A stretch of 64,000 nucleotides of DNA from CAYMEK01 sp964389305 (GTDB lineage: Bacteria > Spirochaetota > Spirochaetia > SZUA-6 > DRHE01), in assembly GCA_964389305.1 (NCBI GenBank), contig CAYMEK010000016.1, positions 4,455 through 68,454 on the forward strand, read 5' to 3'. Within the stretch, counting starts at the first letter, position 1. The number at the start of each line of letters is the position of its first letter. Below, one piece after another: positions 1 to 8,187 of this stretch. The notes beneath the pieces are model-generated. The model was not told the DNA's origin, ran no database searches, and worked only from the letters and a program-made list of their open reading frames with translations. Position numbers and translations under genes: made by a program.

Positions 1-276
1 CTCGCCGCCGACACCAGGCCCTTTCACGTAAACGTAGACCTCGCTGAGCCCGTACTCCTTAGCCTTGGTAACGGCCGCTTCCGCTGTGACCTGGGCGGCG
101 TAGGGAGTGGACTTCTTTGCTCCTTTGAATCCCAGGCTTCCTGCTGAAGCCCATGATATGGCATTGCCCATTCTATCCGTTACGGTTATGACCGTGTTGT
201 TGAAGGTCGCCTGAATGTAGACATTTCCTTCGGCAACGGTTTTCTTTTTATCCTTTTTGGTTTTACTCTTTGCCAC
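1..276 (-). CDS. rpsK: 30S ribosomal protein S11 (uS11), C-terminus outside window
   Basis: S11 sits on the platform of the 30S subunit near the E site and helps form the mRNA exit path. The first 92 codons are in the window and begin at a GTG codon (276); the end lies beyond position 1. A lysine-rich N-terminal leader is followed by the family core VYIQATFNNTVITVTD and GSLGFKGAKKSTPYAAQ. It lies 10 nt downstream of rpsM, the usual order in the alpha operon. The identity is certain; the GTG start is inferred from the start of the conserved lysine-rich leader. Confidence 0.95.
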   Translation of the reverse strand, partial: MAKSKTKKDKKKTVAEGNVYIQATFNNTVITVTDRMGNAISWASAGSLGFKGAKKSTPYAAQVTAEAAVTKAKEYGLSEVYVYVKGPGVGGE

Positions 277-286
277 GTTTTAACCT

Positions 287-658
287 CTACTTCGCTCTTC
301 TCTTTCCTGCAACGGTTTTTCGCTTGCCTTTGCGGGTACGGGCGTTGGTTCTGGTTCTCTGACCGCGCACCGGCAGTCCCTTACGGTGCCTCAATCCCCT
401 GTACGAGCCGATGTCCATCAAACGTTTGATATTGAGAGACACCTCGGTGCGCAGGCGCCCCTCGACCTTATAGTCGTTCTCCAGGATCTTCCTGAGGACG
501 TTGATCTCCTCTGCGGAAAGATCATTTATCCTGCGTGCTGTATCGATCCCCGCAGAAGCGCAAATCGCCTCGGCTGATGAGCGTCCGATCCCATAGATAT
601 AGGTAAGCGCAATGTCAACGTGCTTGTTGGGCAGATCGATCCCCGCAATTCGAGCCAT
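287..658 (-). CDS. rpsM: 30S ribosomal protein S13 (uS13)
   Basis: S13 is a head protein of the 30S subunit that contacts the P-site tRNA and forms the inter-subunit bridge B1 with 23S rRNA and L5. The 123-residue protein starts MARIAGIDLPNKHVDIALTY, has the helix-two-turn-helix family core, and ends in the usual basic tail (RTRTNARTRKGKRKTVAGKRR), which reaches the decoding centre. The length is typical. It is preceded by rpmJ and followed by rpsK, as in the bacterial alpha operon. Confidence 0.97.
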   Translation of the reverse strand: MARIAGIDLPNKHVDIALTYIYGIGRSSAEAICASAGIDTARRINDLSAEEINVLRKILENDYKVEGRLRTEVSLNIKRLMDIGSYRGLRHRKGLPVRGQRTRTNARTRKGKRKTVAGKRRAK

Positions 659-667
659 CTGTTCCTC

Positions 668-781
668 CTATCTCTGACGTTGCTTGTGCTTGGGATTCTT
701 GCAGATTATACGTACAACACCTCTGCGTCGGATCACCTTACACTTATCGCATATCGGCTTCACACTTACTCGTACTTTCAT
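668..781 (-). CDS. rpmJ: 50S ribosomal protein L36 (bL36), zinc form
   Basis: This is a 37-residue protein, MKVRVSVKPICDKCKVIRRR followed by GVVRIICKNPKHKQRQR, encoded between secY and rpsM. L36 is a tiny 50S protein that stabilises 23S rRNA. The Cys-x2-Cys, Cys, His pattern (C11, C14, C27, H32) shows the zinc-binding C+ form. The TAG stop at 668-670 and the ATG at 779-781 fit exactly. The position after secY is the classical one. Confidence 0.95.
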   Translation of the reverse strand: MKVRVSVKPICDKCKVIRRRGVVRIICKNPKHKQRQR

Positions 782-791
782 ATCCAACCTC

Positions 792-2111
792 CTACAGGTA
801 CCGAGACCTGAGCTTGCCCTTGCGTACAATACCCTCGTGGTGATGCATACGCAGATGACCTTCGATCTGACTCATCGTGTCCAGGTCCACGCCTACCATG
901 ATCAGCAGTGAAGTTCCGCCCATCAGATAAGCTACCGATCGCGGAATATTCAGCCAGGTTTGAACGATCGTCGGAATCACCGCTATAAAGGCCAGAAACA
1001 GGGCTCCGGGCAGGATAATCCGATTGAGGATCCGGCTGAAATACTCCTCCATCTTGTCGGAACGAATACCGGGAATCGATCCGCCGTTCTCCCGTATATT
1101 TTTCGAAATCTCTATGGGATTCAACGTTACCTGGGTATAGAAATAGGCGAAGAAGATGATCAAAGCAGTATAAGCGATGATATAAGGTACCCCGCTGGGA
1201 CGCAGCCAGGAAGCGAAGCGCGACAACCAATCCACTCGGCTGCCGAGACTCTGGGCGATCTGAAGCGGAAAAATCATGATCGAAGAGGCAAATATAACCG
1301 GAATAACCCCAGAAGGATTTATCTTGAAGGGCAGATAGGTGTTCTGGGCGCCGTAGATCTTGCGGCCTATCACGCGCTTCGCGTAGTGCACAGGGATCTT
1401 CCGCTGTCCCTGCTGTTCATACACGACCAGCGCCACCACGACTACGAACATCACAAGTACCACCAGCATGAACACGGGGTTGAGCTCACGGCGGCGTATC
1501 TGCGTAACGATCGTGTAGATCGCGTAAGGAATACGGGTCACGATTCCCGCGAAGATCAAAATCGATATCCCGTTTCCGATCCCCCTCTGGGTGATCTGCT
1601 CTCCCATCCACATGAGGAAAATCGTGCCTGAGGTTACCGTGAGAATGGCAATGAAAGTATACGCTGTCCTGTTCAAGGTAATGGCATCGGGTATTCTATC
1701 GATGTAGGCGGTGACGGCAAAGCCCTGGATCAGGCAGACAAAAATAGTGCCGATTCGGGTGTAGCGCTGTATCTTCTTCCTCCCACCTTCCTGCTCGGAT
1801 ATCTTCTTCAGCTTGGGAAACACCAACAAGAGAAGCTGCATGATGATCGACATCGAGATGTAGGGCATGATGCCAAGCATGAAAATCGAGAAATTTTTGA
1901 ATGCACCCCCTGCGAAGAAATCAAGATAGTCCGTTATTCCGAAGGTACCCGCAGTTTCCTGAGCCGTCACGTAGAGCTTCAAAGCGGTTAGATTCACTCC
2001 GGGAATGGGAATATTGGCCCCCAGCCTGAAAATCAGAAGAATGAAGACCGTAAACAATATTCGGTCCCGCAGATCTTTGACTCTGAAAATATCGATAATC
2101 GGATTCGCCAT
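792..2111 (-). CDS. secY: Preprotein translocase subunit SecY
   Basis: SecY is the pore subunit of the Sec translocon in the cytoplasmic membrane; its partner SecE is encoded at 27.1 kb. The protein has 439 residues, the usual length. It begins with a short cytosolic segment (MANPIIDIFRVKDLRDRILF) and shows about ten hydrophobic helices, with the family signatures IPIPGVN early and GIGNGISILIFAGIV near the middle. The cytosolic loop VYEQQGQRKIPVHYAKR, which contacts the ribosome and SecA, is intact. It follows rplO with a 28-nt gap and precedes rpmJ, as in the spc operon. Confidence 0.97.
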   Translation of the reverse strand: MANPIIDIFRVKDLRDRILFTVFILLIFRLGANIPIPGVNLTALKLYVTAQETAGTFGITDYLDFFAGGAFKNFSIFMLGIMPYISMSIIMQLLLLVFPKLKKISEQEGGRKKIQRYTRIGTIFVCLIQGFAVTAYIDRIPDAITLNRTAYTFIAILTVTSGTIFLMWMGEQITQRGIGNGISILIFAGIVTRIPYAIYTIVTQIRRRELNPVFMLVVLVMFVVVVALVVYEQQGQRKIPVHYAKRVIGRKIYGAQNTYLPFKINPSGVIPVIFASSIMIFPLQIAQSLGSRVDWLSRFASWLRPSGVPYIIAYTALIIFFAYFYTQVTLNPIEISKNIRENGGSIPGIRSDKMEEYFSRILNRIILPGALFLAFIAVIPTIVQTWLNIPRSVAYLMGGTSLLIMVGVDLDTMSQIEGHLRMHHHEGIVRKGKLRSRYL

Positions 2112-2139
2112 GTTACCCTTTCCTTGACACCCTCACTCC

Positions 2140-2607
2140 CTATCTCTGCCTCTGTTCAGCCGTGACGTTTCCCCCGGCGGCTTTTATTTTCTGGGCAGCC
2201 CCGGAGGTGACCTTGTCTACTGCTACGGTTAGCTTCTTGCGAATCGTCCCGTTTCCAAGGACTTTGATAGGCAGCCGTTTCGACCGCTTGCCCGGGCGGA
2301 TCACTCCTTTGGCGATGAGGCTCTCCCTGTTCACCGTCTCCCCGGAACTGAACACATCCAGGTTCTTAAGCCTGACCGTGAGATACTTCTCCTTGAATGG
2401 ATAGTTGGAAAATCCCCGCCGGGCGATGCGGCGATAGAGGGGCATTTGACCTCCTTCGAAGCCAACTCTGGTGCCCCCGCCGGAGCGCGAATTCTGGCCC
2501 TTGGTGCCTTTTCCGGCGGTACAGCCCTTGCCTGAACCTGTTCCCCGGCCAAGCACCTTGGAACGAGTCGTCGCTCCTCTTGGTTTTACCAGGTTAATAC
2601 TCGCCAT
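2140..2607 (-). CDS. rplO: 50S ribosomal protein L15 (uL15)
   Basis: L15 is a late-assembling 50S protein with an extended Gly/Arg-rich N-terminus that winds through 23S rRNA. The 155-residue protein shows this extension (GRGTGSGKGCTAGKGTKGQN, then a run of Gly, Ser and Arg) followed by the globular domain with GFEGGQMPLYRRIARRGF. It starts 4 nt downstream of rpmD, so the two are probably translationally linked. The length is a little above the usual 144-150 because of the C-terminal end. Confidence 0.96.
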   Translation of the reverse strand: MASINLVKPRGATTRSKVLGRGTGSGKGCTAGKGTKGQNSRSGGGTRVGFEGGQMPLYRRIARRGFSNYPFKEKYLTVRLKNLDVFSSGETVNRESLIAKGVIRPGKRSKRLPIKVLGNGTIRKKLTVAVDKVTSGAAQKIKAAGGNVTAEQRQR

Positions 2608-2611
2608 AGTC

Positions 2612-2803
2612 TCAAAGCTCCTCCACTTCGACCAGATGGGAAACCGCCCGTACCATTCCCATAATCGACGGTGTAGCCTGATGGACCGCCGAAGAGCGCA
2701 CTCGCTTGAGTCCCAGCGCCTGCACAGTCCGGCGGGCCTGCGGCTTTGCTCCGATCGGGCTCTTCATCAGCCGAACCCGTATCTGCCTGACTTTGTCAGC
2801 CAT
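2612..2803 (-). CDS. rpmD: 50S ribosomal protein L30 (uL30)
   Basis: L30 is a small 50S protein found in most but not all bacteria. The 63-residue product begins MADKVRQIRVRLMKSPIGAK and has the family segment QARRTVQALGLKRVRSSAVH followed by GMVRAVSHLVEVEEL. It lies between rpsE (6-nt gap) and rplO, the standard spc-operon position. The length is normal (about 60). Confidence 0.95.
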   Translation of the reverse strand: MADKVRQIRVRLMKSPIGAKPQARRTVQALGLKRVRSSAVHQATPSIMGMVRAVSHLVEVEEL

Positions 2804-2809
2804 CGCTTT

Positions 2810-3298
2810 CTAACCCCAAAACTCACTCAAGGTCTTGCCGCGATTCGTTGCCACGGCTTTAGCATCCATCAGCTGACCGAATCCCTTGAACACGGCCTTC
2901 ACGATATTCATCGAGTTTGCCGAACCCAGAGACTTGCTCAGAATGTCCTTGACACCCGCGGCTTCCATAACGGCGCGTACCGGCCCGCCTGCTATGATTC
3001 CCGTCCCCGGGGAGGCAGGCTTGAGAACGACCTTGGCGCCTTTGAACTTGCCTACAACCGAATGCGGCAATGTGCTTTTTTTTATGGGAATCTTGATCAT
3101 TTTCTTCCTGGCCCGATCCAAGCTCTTGCGGATTGCATCGGACACGTAGTTCGCCTTGCCAAACCCATATCCAACCTGCCCGTTTCTGTCACCGACGACC
3201 GATATAGCGGAGAAGGAGAACCTGCGACCTCCCTTCACCACCTTGGCGATACGGTTCAAGCGGACGAGCTTCTCCACATATTCCTTTTCCTGTTCCAA
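2810..3298 (-). CDS. rpsE: 30S ribosomal protein S5 (uS5)
   Basis: S5 is a body protein of the 30S subunit that helps shape the mRNA entry channel and translational accuracy. The 162-residue product has an N-terminal double-stranded-RNA-binding fold with the family signature VVKGGRRFSFSAISVVGD and VGYGFGKANYVSDAI, and a C-terminal S5 fold with ASPGTGIIAGGPVRAVMEAA. It is 9 nt downstream of rplR. The length and motifs are ordinary. Confidence 0.97.
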   Translation of the reverse strand: MEQEKEYVEKLVRLNRIAKVVKGGRRFSFSAISVVGDRNGQVGYGFGKANYVSDAIRKSLDRARKKMIKIPIKKSTLPHSVVGKFKGAKVVLKPASPGTGIIAGGPVRAVMEAAGVKDILSKSLGSANSMNIVKAVFKGFGQLMDAKAVATNRGKTLSEFWG

Positions 3299-3307
3299 AC
3301 TTTCCCC

Positions 3308-3667
3308 CTAGAACCGGATACCCGCTTTACGGGCTCCGTCGGCAATAGATTTCACGATTCCATGATAGGAATACCCGTTCCTATCAAAGACCACCTGATC
3401 GATTTTCTGCGCTTTCAACCGCTTGGCCATTACCTGGCCGAGCTCCTCCGCCCCGGCGATACTGCTTTTGATCTTGCGAAGCTCTTTTTCACGATTGCAG
3501 GCGGCTGCAACCGTGTGACCTTTCCGGTCGTCGATCGCTTGCACATAGATGTATCGGGCGCTCTTGAATACGCTCATCCTTGGTCGTTCAGCACTCCCGG
3601 ACACGGTTTTTCGGATATGGGCTTTACGCCTCATCCTTCTTTTCGTTTTTTGCTCCAGCCTTTTCAT
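3308..3667 (-). CDS. rplR: 50S ribosomal protein L18 (uL18)
   Basis: L18 binds 5S rRNA and, with L5, docks it into the 50S central protuberance. The 119-residue protein has a basic N-terminal arm (KTKRRMRRKAHIRKTVSGSA) and the family core ERPRMSVFKSARYIYVQAID and VVFDRNGYSYHGIVKSIADG. The gap from rplF is 46 nt, which is larger than the other gaps in this cluster; no regulatory structure was recognised in it. Confidence 0.96.
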   Translation of the reverse strand: MKRLEQKTKRRMRRKAHIRKTVSGSAERPRMSVFKSARYIYVQAIDDRKGHTVAAACNREKELRKIKSSIAGAEELGQVMAKRLKAQKIDQVVFDRNGYSYHGIVKSIADGARKAGIRF

Positions 3668-3713
3668 TCCCTGAACCTCATACCCTGCCTGGCCGTAGTC
3701 CCCTGTAGCCGGC

Positions 3714-4256
3714 CTATTTTACTCCCGTCTTTCCGATTTTCCTGCGTACTGTTTCCTTCTCGTAGCGGATCCCCTTGCCCTTGTACGGCTCCGGCGGCCT
3801 GAAACCACGGATCTCGGCTGAGATCTGGCCCACTCGCTGCCGGTCCGCACCGCTTATAATGATACGGTTATTGCCCTCTACGGTTATGGTAATCCCTGCA
3901 GGCACCGGATACTCGATCGGATTGGAGTAACCTAAGTTTAAGACCAACATCTCGTCCCTTAGCTCCGCGCGATATCCGACCCCATTGACCAAAAGTACCT
4001 TAGAAAAACCTTCGGAGACTCCAACCACCATATTGTGGATCAGCTTCCGGTACAGGCCGTGCATTGACTTGGCCTGTTGGCTGTCGTTCTTGCGCTGCAC
4101 CGTGCAGACCTTGTCATCGAGATTGATCTGTACGACCGAAGCGTGATAGTCCTGTGACAATTTCCCTCTGGCTCCTTCAACGGTAACCGTTTCTTTGCCA
4201 ACCTTTATCGTGACTCCATCGGGGATCACAATTGGCATCTGTCCTATGCGTGACAT
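3714..4256 (-). CDS. rplF: 50S ribosomal protein L6 (uL6)
   Basis: L6 lies at the base of the L7/L12 stalk near the sarcin-ricin loop and the factor-binding site. The 180-residue protein has the usual two alpha/beta repeats and the C-terminal signature EIRGFRPPEPYKGKGIRYEK. It starts MSRIGQMPIVIPDGVTIKVG and is 15 nt downstream of rpsH. Nothing unusual was seen. Confidence 0.97.
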   Translation of the reverse strand: MSRIGQMPIVIPDGVTIKVGKETVTVEGARGKLSQDYHASVVQINLDDKVCTVQRKNDSQQAKSMHGLYRKLIHNMVVGVSEGFSKVLLVNGVGYRAELRDEMLVLNLGYSNPIEYPVPAGITITVEGNNRIIISGADRQRVGQISAEIRGFRPPEPYKGKGIRYEKETVRRKIGKTGVK

Positions 4257-4271
4257 GCTTCGTTTCCTCGC

Positions 4272-4670
4272 TTACCAGACACTGCAGATCAGCTCGCCCC
4301 CCACGTGCTGCTCGGCCGCTTTTCGACCGGTGATAACACCTCTGGAGGTGGTGACGATCAGGGTCCCGTAGCCGTTGAATATCCGGGGCATACTCCTGTA
4401 TCCCTTATAGACCCTCCGTCCCGGTGTGGACATGCGGGTCAGACCGTGAAGCACTGGATTGCTCACATCGTCATATTTCAGAAAAATCCGGATCTGGTTC
4501 TGACCGTCCTGGCTGATCTTTTTAAAAGTCTTGATATAGCCCTCGTTCTTGAGGATCTTTACGATCTCCACCTTCAACTTGGAGGATGGAATATCGACCT
4601 TTTCATAACGGGCCGCGCTCGCGTTGCGTATTTTAGTGAGCATATCTGAAATAGGATCGGAAACACTCAT
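4272..4670 (-). CDS. rpsH: 30S ribosomal protein S8 (uS8)
   Basis: S8 binds helix 21 of 16S rRNA and is a primary assembly protein; in E. coli it also represses the spc operon by binding its mRNA. The start is set at the ATG at 4668-4670, giving 132 residues that begin MSVSDPISDMLTKIRNASAA, the family start. An upstream in-frame extension of 43 codons overlaps rpsN and has no family similarity. The C-terminus GGELICSVW is typical. The feedback role here is inferred from E. coli only. Confidence 0.96.
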   Translation of the reverse strand: MSVSDPISDMLTKIRNASAARYEKVDIPSSKLKVEIVKILKNEGYIKTFKKISQDGQNQIRIFLKYDDVSNPVLHGLTRMSTPGRRVYKGYRSMPRIFNGYGTLIVTTSRGVITGRKAAEQHVGGELICSVW

Positions 4671-4681
4671 CACACCTCTCC

Positions 4682-4867
4682 CTACCAACTGGACTTGGTC
4701 ACTCCAGGAATCTTTCCCTCGCTGGCGAGGTTCCGGAAACAGATGCGGCACATCTGGAATTTCCTCATGTATCCGCGAGGCCGGCCGCAGATACGGCAAC
4801 GGTTGACCTTCCGGGTCATGAACTTCGGCTTTCGCCTGGCCTTGTTGATCAGTGACTTGCGAGCCAT
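4682..4867 (-). CDS. rpsN: 30S ribosomal protein S14, short zinc-binding type (uS14)
   Basis: S14 is a head protein of the 30S subunit. This is the 61-residue zinc form, with two CRIC motifs (C24, C27, C40, C43) and the ending IPGVTKSSW. The longer zinc-free form found in many Proteobacteria is not seen here. It lies between rplE (37 nt) and rpsH (11 nt). Confidence 0.97.
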   Translation of the reverse strand: MARKSLINKARRKPKFMTRKVNRCRICGRPRGYMRKFQMCRICFRNLASEGKIPGVTKSSW

Positions 4868-4904
4868 CTATTGCGCTCCTCGATAATCCATACTCATTAA
4901 CTGC

Positions 4905-5468
4905 CTACTTCCTGAACGGCATCCCAAGGTGAGCCAGAAGGCTCCCAGCCTCCCGATCTGTCTTGGCGGTGGTCACGATGGCGATATTCAACCCGGTTAC
5001 CCTTTCGATCTTGTCATAATCTATCTCAGGAAAGATGATCTGTTCGGTCACCCCAAGGGAATAATTACCATGACCGTCGAAAGCGTTCGGGTTCGTACCG
5101 CGAAAGTCTTTGACTCTAGGAATCGCCACATTGACCAGCCTGTCGAAAAACTCATACATATAGTCACCCCGCAGGGTAACCATAGCTCCGATCTCCATGC
5201 CCTTACGGAGTTTGAACCCGGCTATGGATTTACGGGCAACCGTCTTCACAGCCTTACGGCCCGTTATCTGGGCCAGCTCCTGGAGAGCCGAATCGAGAAG
5301 TTTCTTGTTCTGGGTGGCTTCCCCGATACCCATACTGACCACGATCTTCTCGAGACGAGGAACTTCCATAATCGACTTATATCCGAACTCCTCTTTAAGA
5401 GCCTTTACCACCCTGTCCCGATACAAGACCTTCAACCTCGGCTGTCTAGTTTTCGTCGCCGTAGCCAT
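4905..5468 (-). CDS. rplE: 50S ribosomal protein L5 (uL5)
   Basis: L5 binds 5S rRNA in the central protuberance and makes bridge B1b with S13. The chosen ATG (5466-5468) overlaps the TAA stop of rplX by one base, a TAATG coupling, and gives 187 residues. An alternative start six codons upstream would lie inside rplX. The family segments SIMEVPRLEKIVVSMGIGEA and LRGDYMYEFFDRLVNVAIPR are clear, as is DFRGTNPNAFDGHGNYSLGV. Confidence 0.96.
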   Translation of the reverse strand: MATATKTRQPRLKVLYRDRVVKALKEEFGYKSIMEVPRLEKIVVSMGIGEATQNKKLLDSALQELAQITGRKAVKTVARKSIAGFKLRKGMEIGAMVTLRGDYMYEFFDRLVNVAIPRVKDFRGTNPNAFDGHGNYSLGVTEQIIFPEIDYDKIERVTGLNIAIVTTAKTDREAGSLLAHLGMPFRK

Positions 5469-5794
5469 TACAACTGCTCTCCACACTTCTTACAGAAGCG
5501 AGACTTTTGATCCTTTTCGATACGCAGTCCGATTCGGGTTGGACCGCATTTTTTACAGACTATCTGTACATTAGAGATCTGAAGCGGCGCCTCCACCGAA
5601 GTAATGCCGCCTTTCTGGCTCTGTCCTCGAGGACGGATAGACTTCTTTACCATATTCAGGCCTTCAACAACGACTCGGCCCCTTTCCCTGTCGATGCGCA
5701 GGATCCGGCCGGATTTTCCCCGGTCCTTTCCCGTCATGATCTGTACCTGGTCGTTCTTCTTGATCTTGTACTTTCCGCCCTTTTTATTTGCCAT
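5468..5794 (-). CDS. rplX: 50S ribosomal protein L24 (uL24)
   Basis: L24 starts 50S assembly by binding the 5' end of 23S rRNA. The product has an N-terminal KOW domain (DQVQIMTGKDRGKSGRILRI) and ends in two Cys-Lys-Lys-Cys knuckles (VCKKCG and FCKKCG), a probable zinc site seen in many bacterial L24 proteins. Two ATG codons are available; the second (5792-5794) is preferred because an AGGGGG motif lies 9 nt before it. The stop overlaps the rplE start. Confidence 0.95.
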   Translation of the reverse strand: MANKKGGKYKIKKNDQVQIMTGKDRGKSGRILRIDRERGRVVVEGLNMVKKSIRPRGQSQKGGITSVEAPLQISNVQIVCKKCGPTRIGLRIEKDQKSRFCKKCGEQL

Positions 5795-5807
5795 ACCTCT
5801 CATCCCC

Positions 5808-6176
5808 CTAGATCACCTCGGGTGCCAGAGAGATGATCTTCATGAAATCCTTTTCCCGCAGCTCCCTGGCAACCGGACCAAAGATGCGCTTTCCCTTCGG
5901 ATTGCTGCTGGGATCGATCAACACACAGGCGTTATCGTCAAAACGAATATAGGTGCCGTCCGGCCGCTTGTATTCCTTCTTTGTCCTCACGATAACCGCC
6001 CGTTCCACATTTCCCTTCTTGATCGGCGCATTCGGCAAAGCATCCTTCACGGCCACCACGATGATGTCTCCGATACCTGCATTTTTTCTACGCGTCCCTC
6101 CCAGCACCTTGATACACTGCACCCGTTTTGCACCGCTGTTGTCGGCAACGTTTAAGTAGCTTCTCATTTGAATCAT
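5808..6176 (-). CDS. rplN: 50S ribosomal protein L14 (uL14)
   Basis: L14 sits at the subunit interface and, with L19, forms bridges B5 and B8. The 122-residue protein begins MIQMRSYLNVADNSGAKRVQ and contains the family segment DIIVVAVKDALPNAPIKKGN; it ends MKIISLAPEVI. It has exactly the usual length. It is 24 nt after rpsQ. Confidence 0.97.
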   Translation of the reverse strand: MIQMRSYLNVADNSGAKRVQCIKVLGGTRRKNAGIGDIIVVAVKDALPNAPIKKGNVERAVIVRTKKEYKRPDGTYIRFDDNACVLIDPSSNPKGKRIFGPVARELREKDFMKIISLAPEVI

Positions 6177-6200
6177 AATCTGCTCCGTTCATGCGGTTCT

Positions 6201-6473
6201 TTATTTTGCCTTTTCCAGTATCTCCACAAGGCGCCAGCGTTTGTCTTTACTCAGCGGTCTGGACTCAACCACTTTGACGAGATCTCCGATCTGGCAAAGG
6301 TTGCCCTCATCGTGGGCTTTTATCTTCTTCGTACGGGTGATGTACTTCTTGTACAGAGGATGGAGCTTCCTTCGTTCGATTCGGATCACGACGGTCTTCT
6401 CCATCTTGTTGCCAACAACCCTGCCTACCAGGATTTTCTTGTTTCTCCGTTTCTCCGTTGTTTGCCTCTCCAC
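6201..6473 (-). CDS. rpsQ: 30S ribosomal protein S17 (uS17)
   Basis: S17 is a primary 16S rRNA-binding protein of the 30S body. The 90-residue product has the core KILVGRVVGNKMEKTVVIRI and the signature GDLVKVVESRPLSKDKRW. The start codon is GTG (6471-6473), supported by AGGAG nine bases upstream. It lies between rpmC (18 nt) and rplN. Confidence 0.95.
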   Translation of the reverse strand: MERQTTEKRRNKKILVGRVVGNKMEKTVVIRIERRKLHPLYKKYITRTKKIKAHDEGNLCQIGDLVKVVESRPLSKDKRWRLVEILEKAK

Positions 6474-6491
6474 CTCTCTACGCTCCTACTG

Positions 6492-6692
6492 CTAAGCTTG
6501 CCTTATTCCCGTTTCATATTCGTGAATGATCGTATTCAACCTGGCGAGTTTTCTTCGCAGCGTCCTCTTCTGCAGCGGGTTATCCACATGCCTCAGGATC
6601 AGGTCGAAACGCAGATCCCGGTATTGAACCTTCAACTCTTCCCTCTTGGTAAGCAGCTCCTGGTAGGTGAGGTCGTTGAATGAATCCTTCAT
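6492..6692 (-). CDS. rpmC: 50S ribosomal protein L29 (uL29)
   Basis: L29 is a two-helix protein near the polypeptide exit, where it contacts trigger factor and SRP together with L23. The 66-residue product starts MKDSFNDLTYQELLTKREEL and has the family segment RDLRFDLILRHVDNPLQKRT. The ATG follows GGAGTAGAGA, a good ribosome-binding site, and lies 3 nt after the rplP stop. Confidence 0.95.
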   Translation of the reverse strand: MKDSFNDLTYQELLTKREELKVQYRDLRFDLILRHVDNPLQKRTLRRKLARLNTIIHEYETGIRQA

Positions 6693-6695
6693 TCT

Positions 6696-7112
6696 CTACT
6701 CCAGATCCTTTCTCATCTTGAACTTCGTCTTTATAGGCAGCTTGCTCCCCGCCAGTCTGATAGCCGACTCGGCCAGCTCTCGACTCACCCCGCCGATCTC
6801 GAACATGACGGTTCCCGGCTTGACCGCCGCCACCCAGTACTCCGGCGTCCCTTTCCCTTTGCCCATACGCGTCTCAGCAGGCTTCTTCGTAAAGGGTATG
6901 TCGGGAAAAATGCGAATCCACACCTTGCCGCCTCTTTTAATATGCCGGGTCATGGCGATTCGGGCCGCCTCGATCTGCCTGTTGGTGATCCAGTGCTTTT
7001 CCAGGGCCATCAAACCGTATTCGCCGAAGGCGATCGTATTCCCACGGGTGGCTTTGCCTTGCATACGGCCTCGTTGTTTTTTCCGGTACTTGGTTCTCTT
7101 GGGACTCAACAT
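6696..7112 (-). CDS. rplP: 50S ribosomal protein L16 (uL16)
   Basis: L16 lies next to the A site and is needed for late 50S maturation. The 138-residue protein starts MLSPKRTKYRKKQRGRMQGK and contains the family motif ITNRQIEAARIAMTRHIKRG and the segment GKGTPEYWVAAVKPGTVMFE. The length matches the family. It is 7 nt after rpsC and probably co-translated with rpmC. Confidence 0.97.
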   Translation of the reverse strand: MLSPKRTKYRKKQRGRMQGKATRGNTIAFGEYGLMALEKHWITNRQIEAARIAMTRHIKRGGKVWIRIFPDIPFTKKPAETRMGKGKGTPEYWVAAVKPGTVMFEIGGVSRELAESAIRLAGSKLPIKTKFKMRKDLE

Positions 7113-7119
7113 GGCCTGC

Positions 7120-7812
7120 TCAACTCCTGCCTGACCGCTGCTTCTTCAGAAGCAGTCCGGCGTCTTCCTTTTTCTCGCTGCCGAAGATCTCGCCTTTGTA
7201 GATCCAGACTTTGACTCCAATAGATCCGAAGGTGGTTATCGATTCAGCAAAACCGTAGTCGATATCCGCCCGAAAGGTGTGCAAGGGGATCCTGCCTTCC
7301 TTGTACTGCTCCCTGCGAGCCATCTCTGCGCCGGCCAGCCGTCCTGCCACCTTGATCTTGGCCCCCTGAACGCCCGCCTTCATCGCGTTGGCGATGGCCA
7401 TCTTCATGGCCCGCCGAAACGACGCCCGGGATCGAAGCTGTCTGGCCACGTTCTCGGCGATAAGCTGGGCATCGGTCTCGGGACGTGAGATCTCCTTGAT
7501 CTTGATCTGGATCTTCTTGCCCACCTGCTTCTGCAGCTTCTTGCCCAGCTTCTCGATATTGGCCCCCTTGGCGCCGATGATCACTCCGGGCCTCCCGGTA
7601 TGGATTATTATTGTGATCCGCTGGGGATGGCGGATGATCTCCACATCAGCAATGTCAGCTCCCTGGGTTTCGGAAGCCTTGTCGATTATGTCCCGCAGAC
7701 ACAGATCCTCGTGCAGCGTGCTGGCGTAATCTCTTGGATCCACGTACCATTTCGATTTCCAGGTCTTATTGATGCCAAGCCGTAATCCGTATGGGTTTAC
7801 CTTCTGTCCCAC
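7120..7812 (-). CDS. rpsC: 30S ribosomal protein S3 (uS3)
   Basis: S3 lies at the mRNA entry channel and, with S4 and S5, has helicase activity. The 230-residue product starts MGQKVNPYGLRLGINKTWKS. It has the KH domain with the GxxG loop (HTGRPGVIIGAKGANIEKLG) and the C-terminal S3 domain RVAGRLAGAEMARREQYKEG in near-family form. The N-terminal wording (SKWYVDPRDYASTLHEDL) closely resembles Treponema and Spirochaeta S3, one of the better lineage hints in the window. Confidence 0.97.
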   Translation of the reverse strand: MGQKVNPYGLRLGINKTWKSKWYVDPRDYASTLHEDLCLRDIIDKASETQGADIADVEIIRHPQRITIIIHTGRPGVIIGAKGANIEKLGKKLQKQVGKKIQIKIKEISRPETDAQLIAENVARQLRSRASFRRAMKMAIANAMKAGVQGAKIKVAGRLAGAEMARREQYKEGRIPLHTFRADIDYGFAESITTFGSIGVKVWIYKGEIFGSEKKEDAGLLLKKQRSGRS

Positions 7813-7813
7813 T

Positions 7814-8176
7814 TTACTCTCCCGTACCTCTGATTTCGTCCAACGCCACCGAAATATGGCAACTCCGTTTAATGAGCCTGTCCGCCCTTCCCCTGGCCCT
7901 CGGCCAGATCCTCTTCATGCGCGCTCCTTCGTTTATCTCGAGCTCTCGGATATACAGCAACTCCTCGTCCAGATTTTTATTGTTGTACATGGCATTTGCC
8001 GCCGCAGACTGGATAACTTTCTTCAGCAGCCGCGCCCCTTTATGGGGCAGTGTTTCGAGGAGGGCAATGGCGTCCCCATAGGGTTTCTTCCGCACTTTGT
8101 CGGCGATCCGTCTTACTTTGTAAGGAGATATTCTTATATAGCGCGCATGGGCGGTATACCCTTTTTTCGCTTCCAT
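7814..8176 (-). CDS. rplV: 50S ribosomal protein L22 (uL22)
   Basis: L22 lines the peptide exit tunnel with L4; its long beta-hairpin forms part of the tunnel constriction, and changes there give macrolide resistance. The 120-residue product has the core YIRISPYKVRRIADKVRKKP and the hairpin region ARMKRIWPRARGRADRLIKR without insertion. It lies one nucleotide from rpsC. Confidence 0.96.
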   Translation of the reverse strand: MEAKKGYTAHARYIRISPYKVRRIADKVRKKPYGDAIALLETLPHKGARLLKKVIQSAAANAMYNNKNLDEELLYIRELEINEGARMKRIWPRARGRADRLIKRSCHISVALDEIRGTGE

Positions 8177-8187
8177 ATCTTCTTTCC

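Noticed and set aside
2471..3802. 443-codon plus-strand frame across rplO, rpmD, rpsE and rplR
   Set aside because: It spans four certain genes in opposite strand and has no domain.
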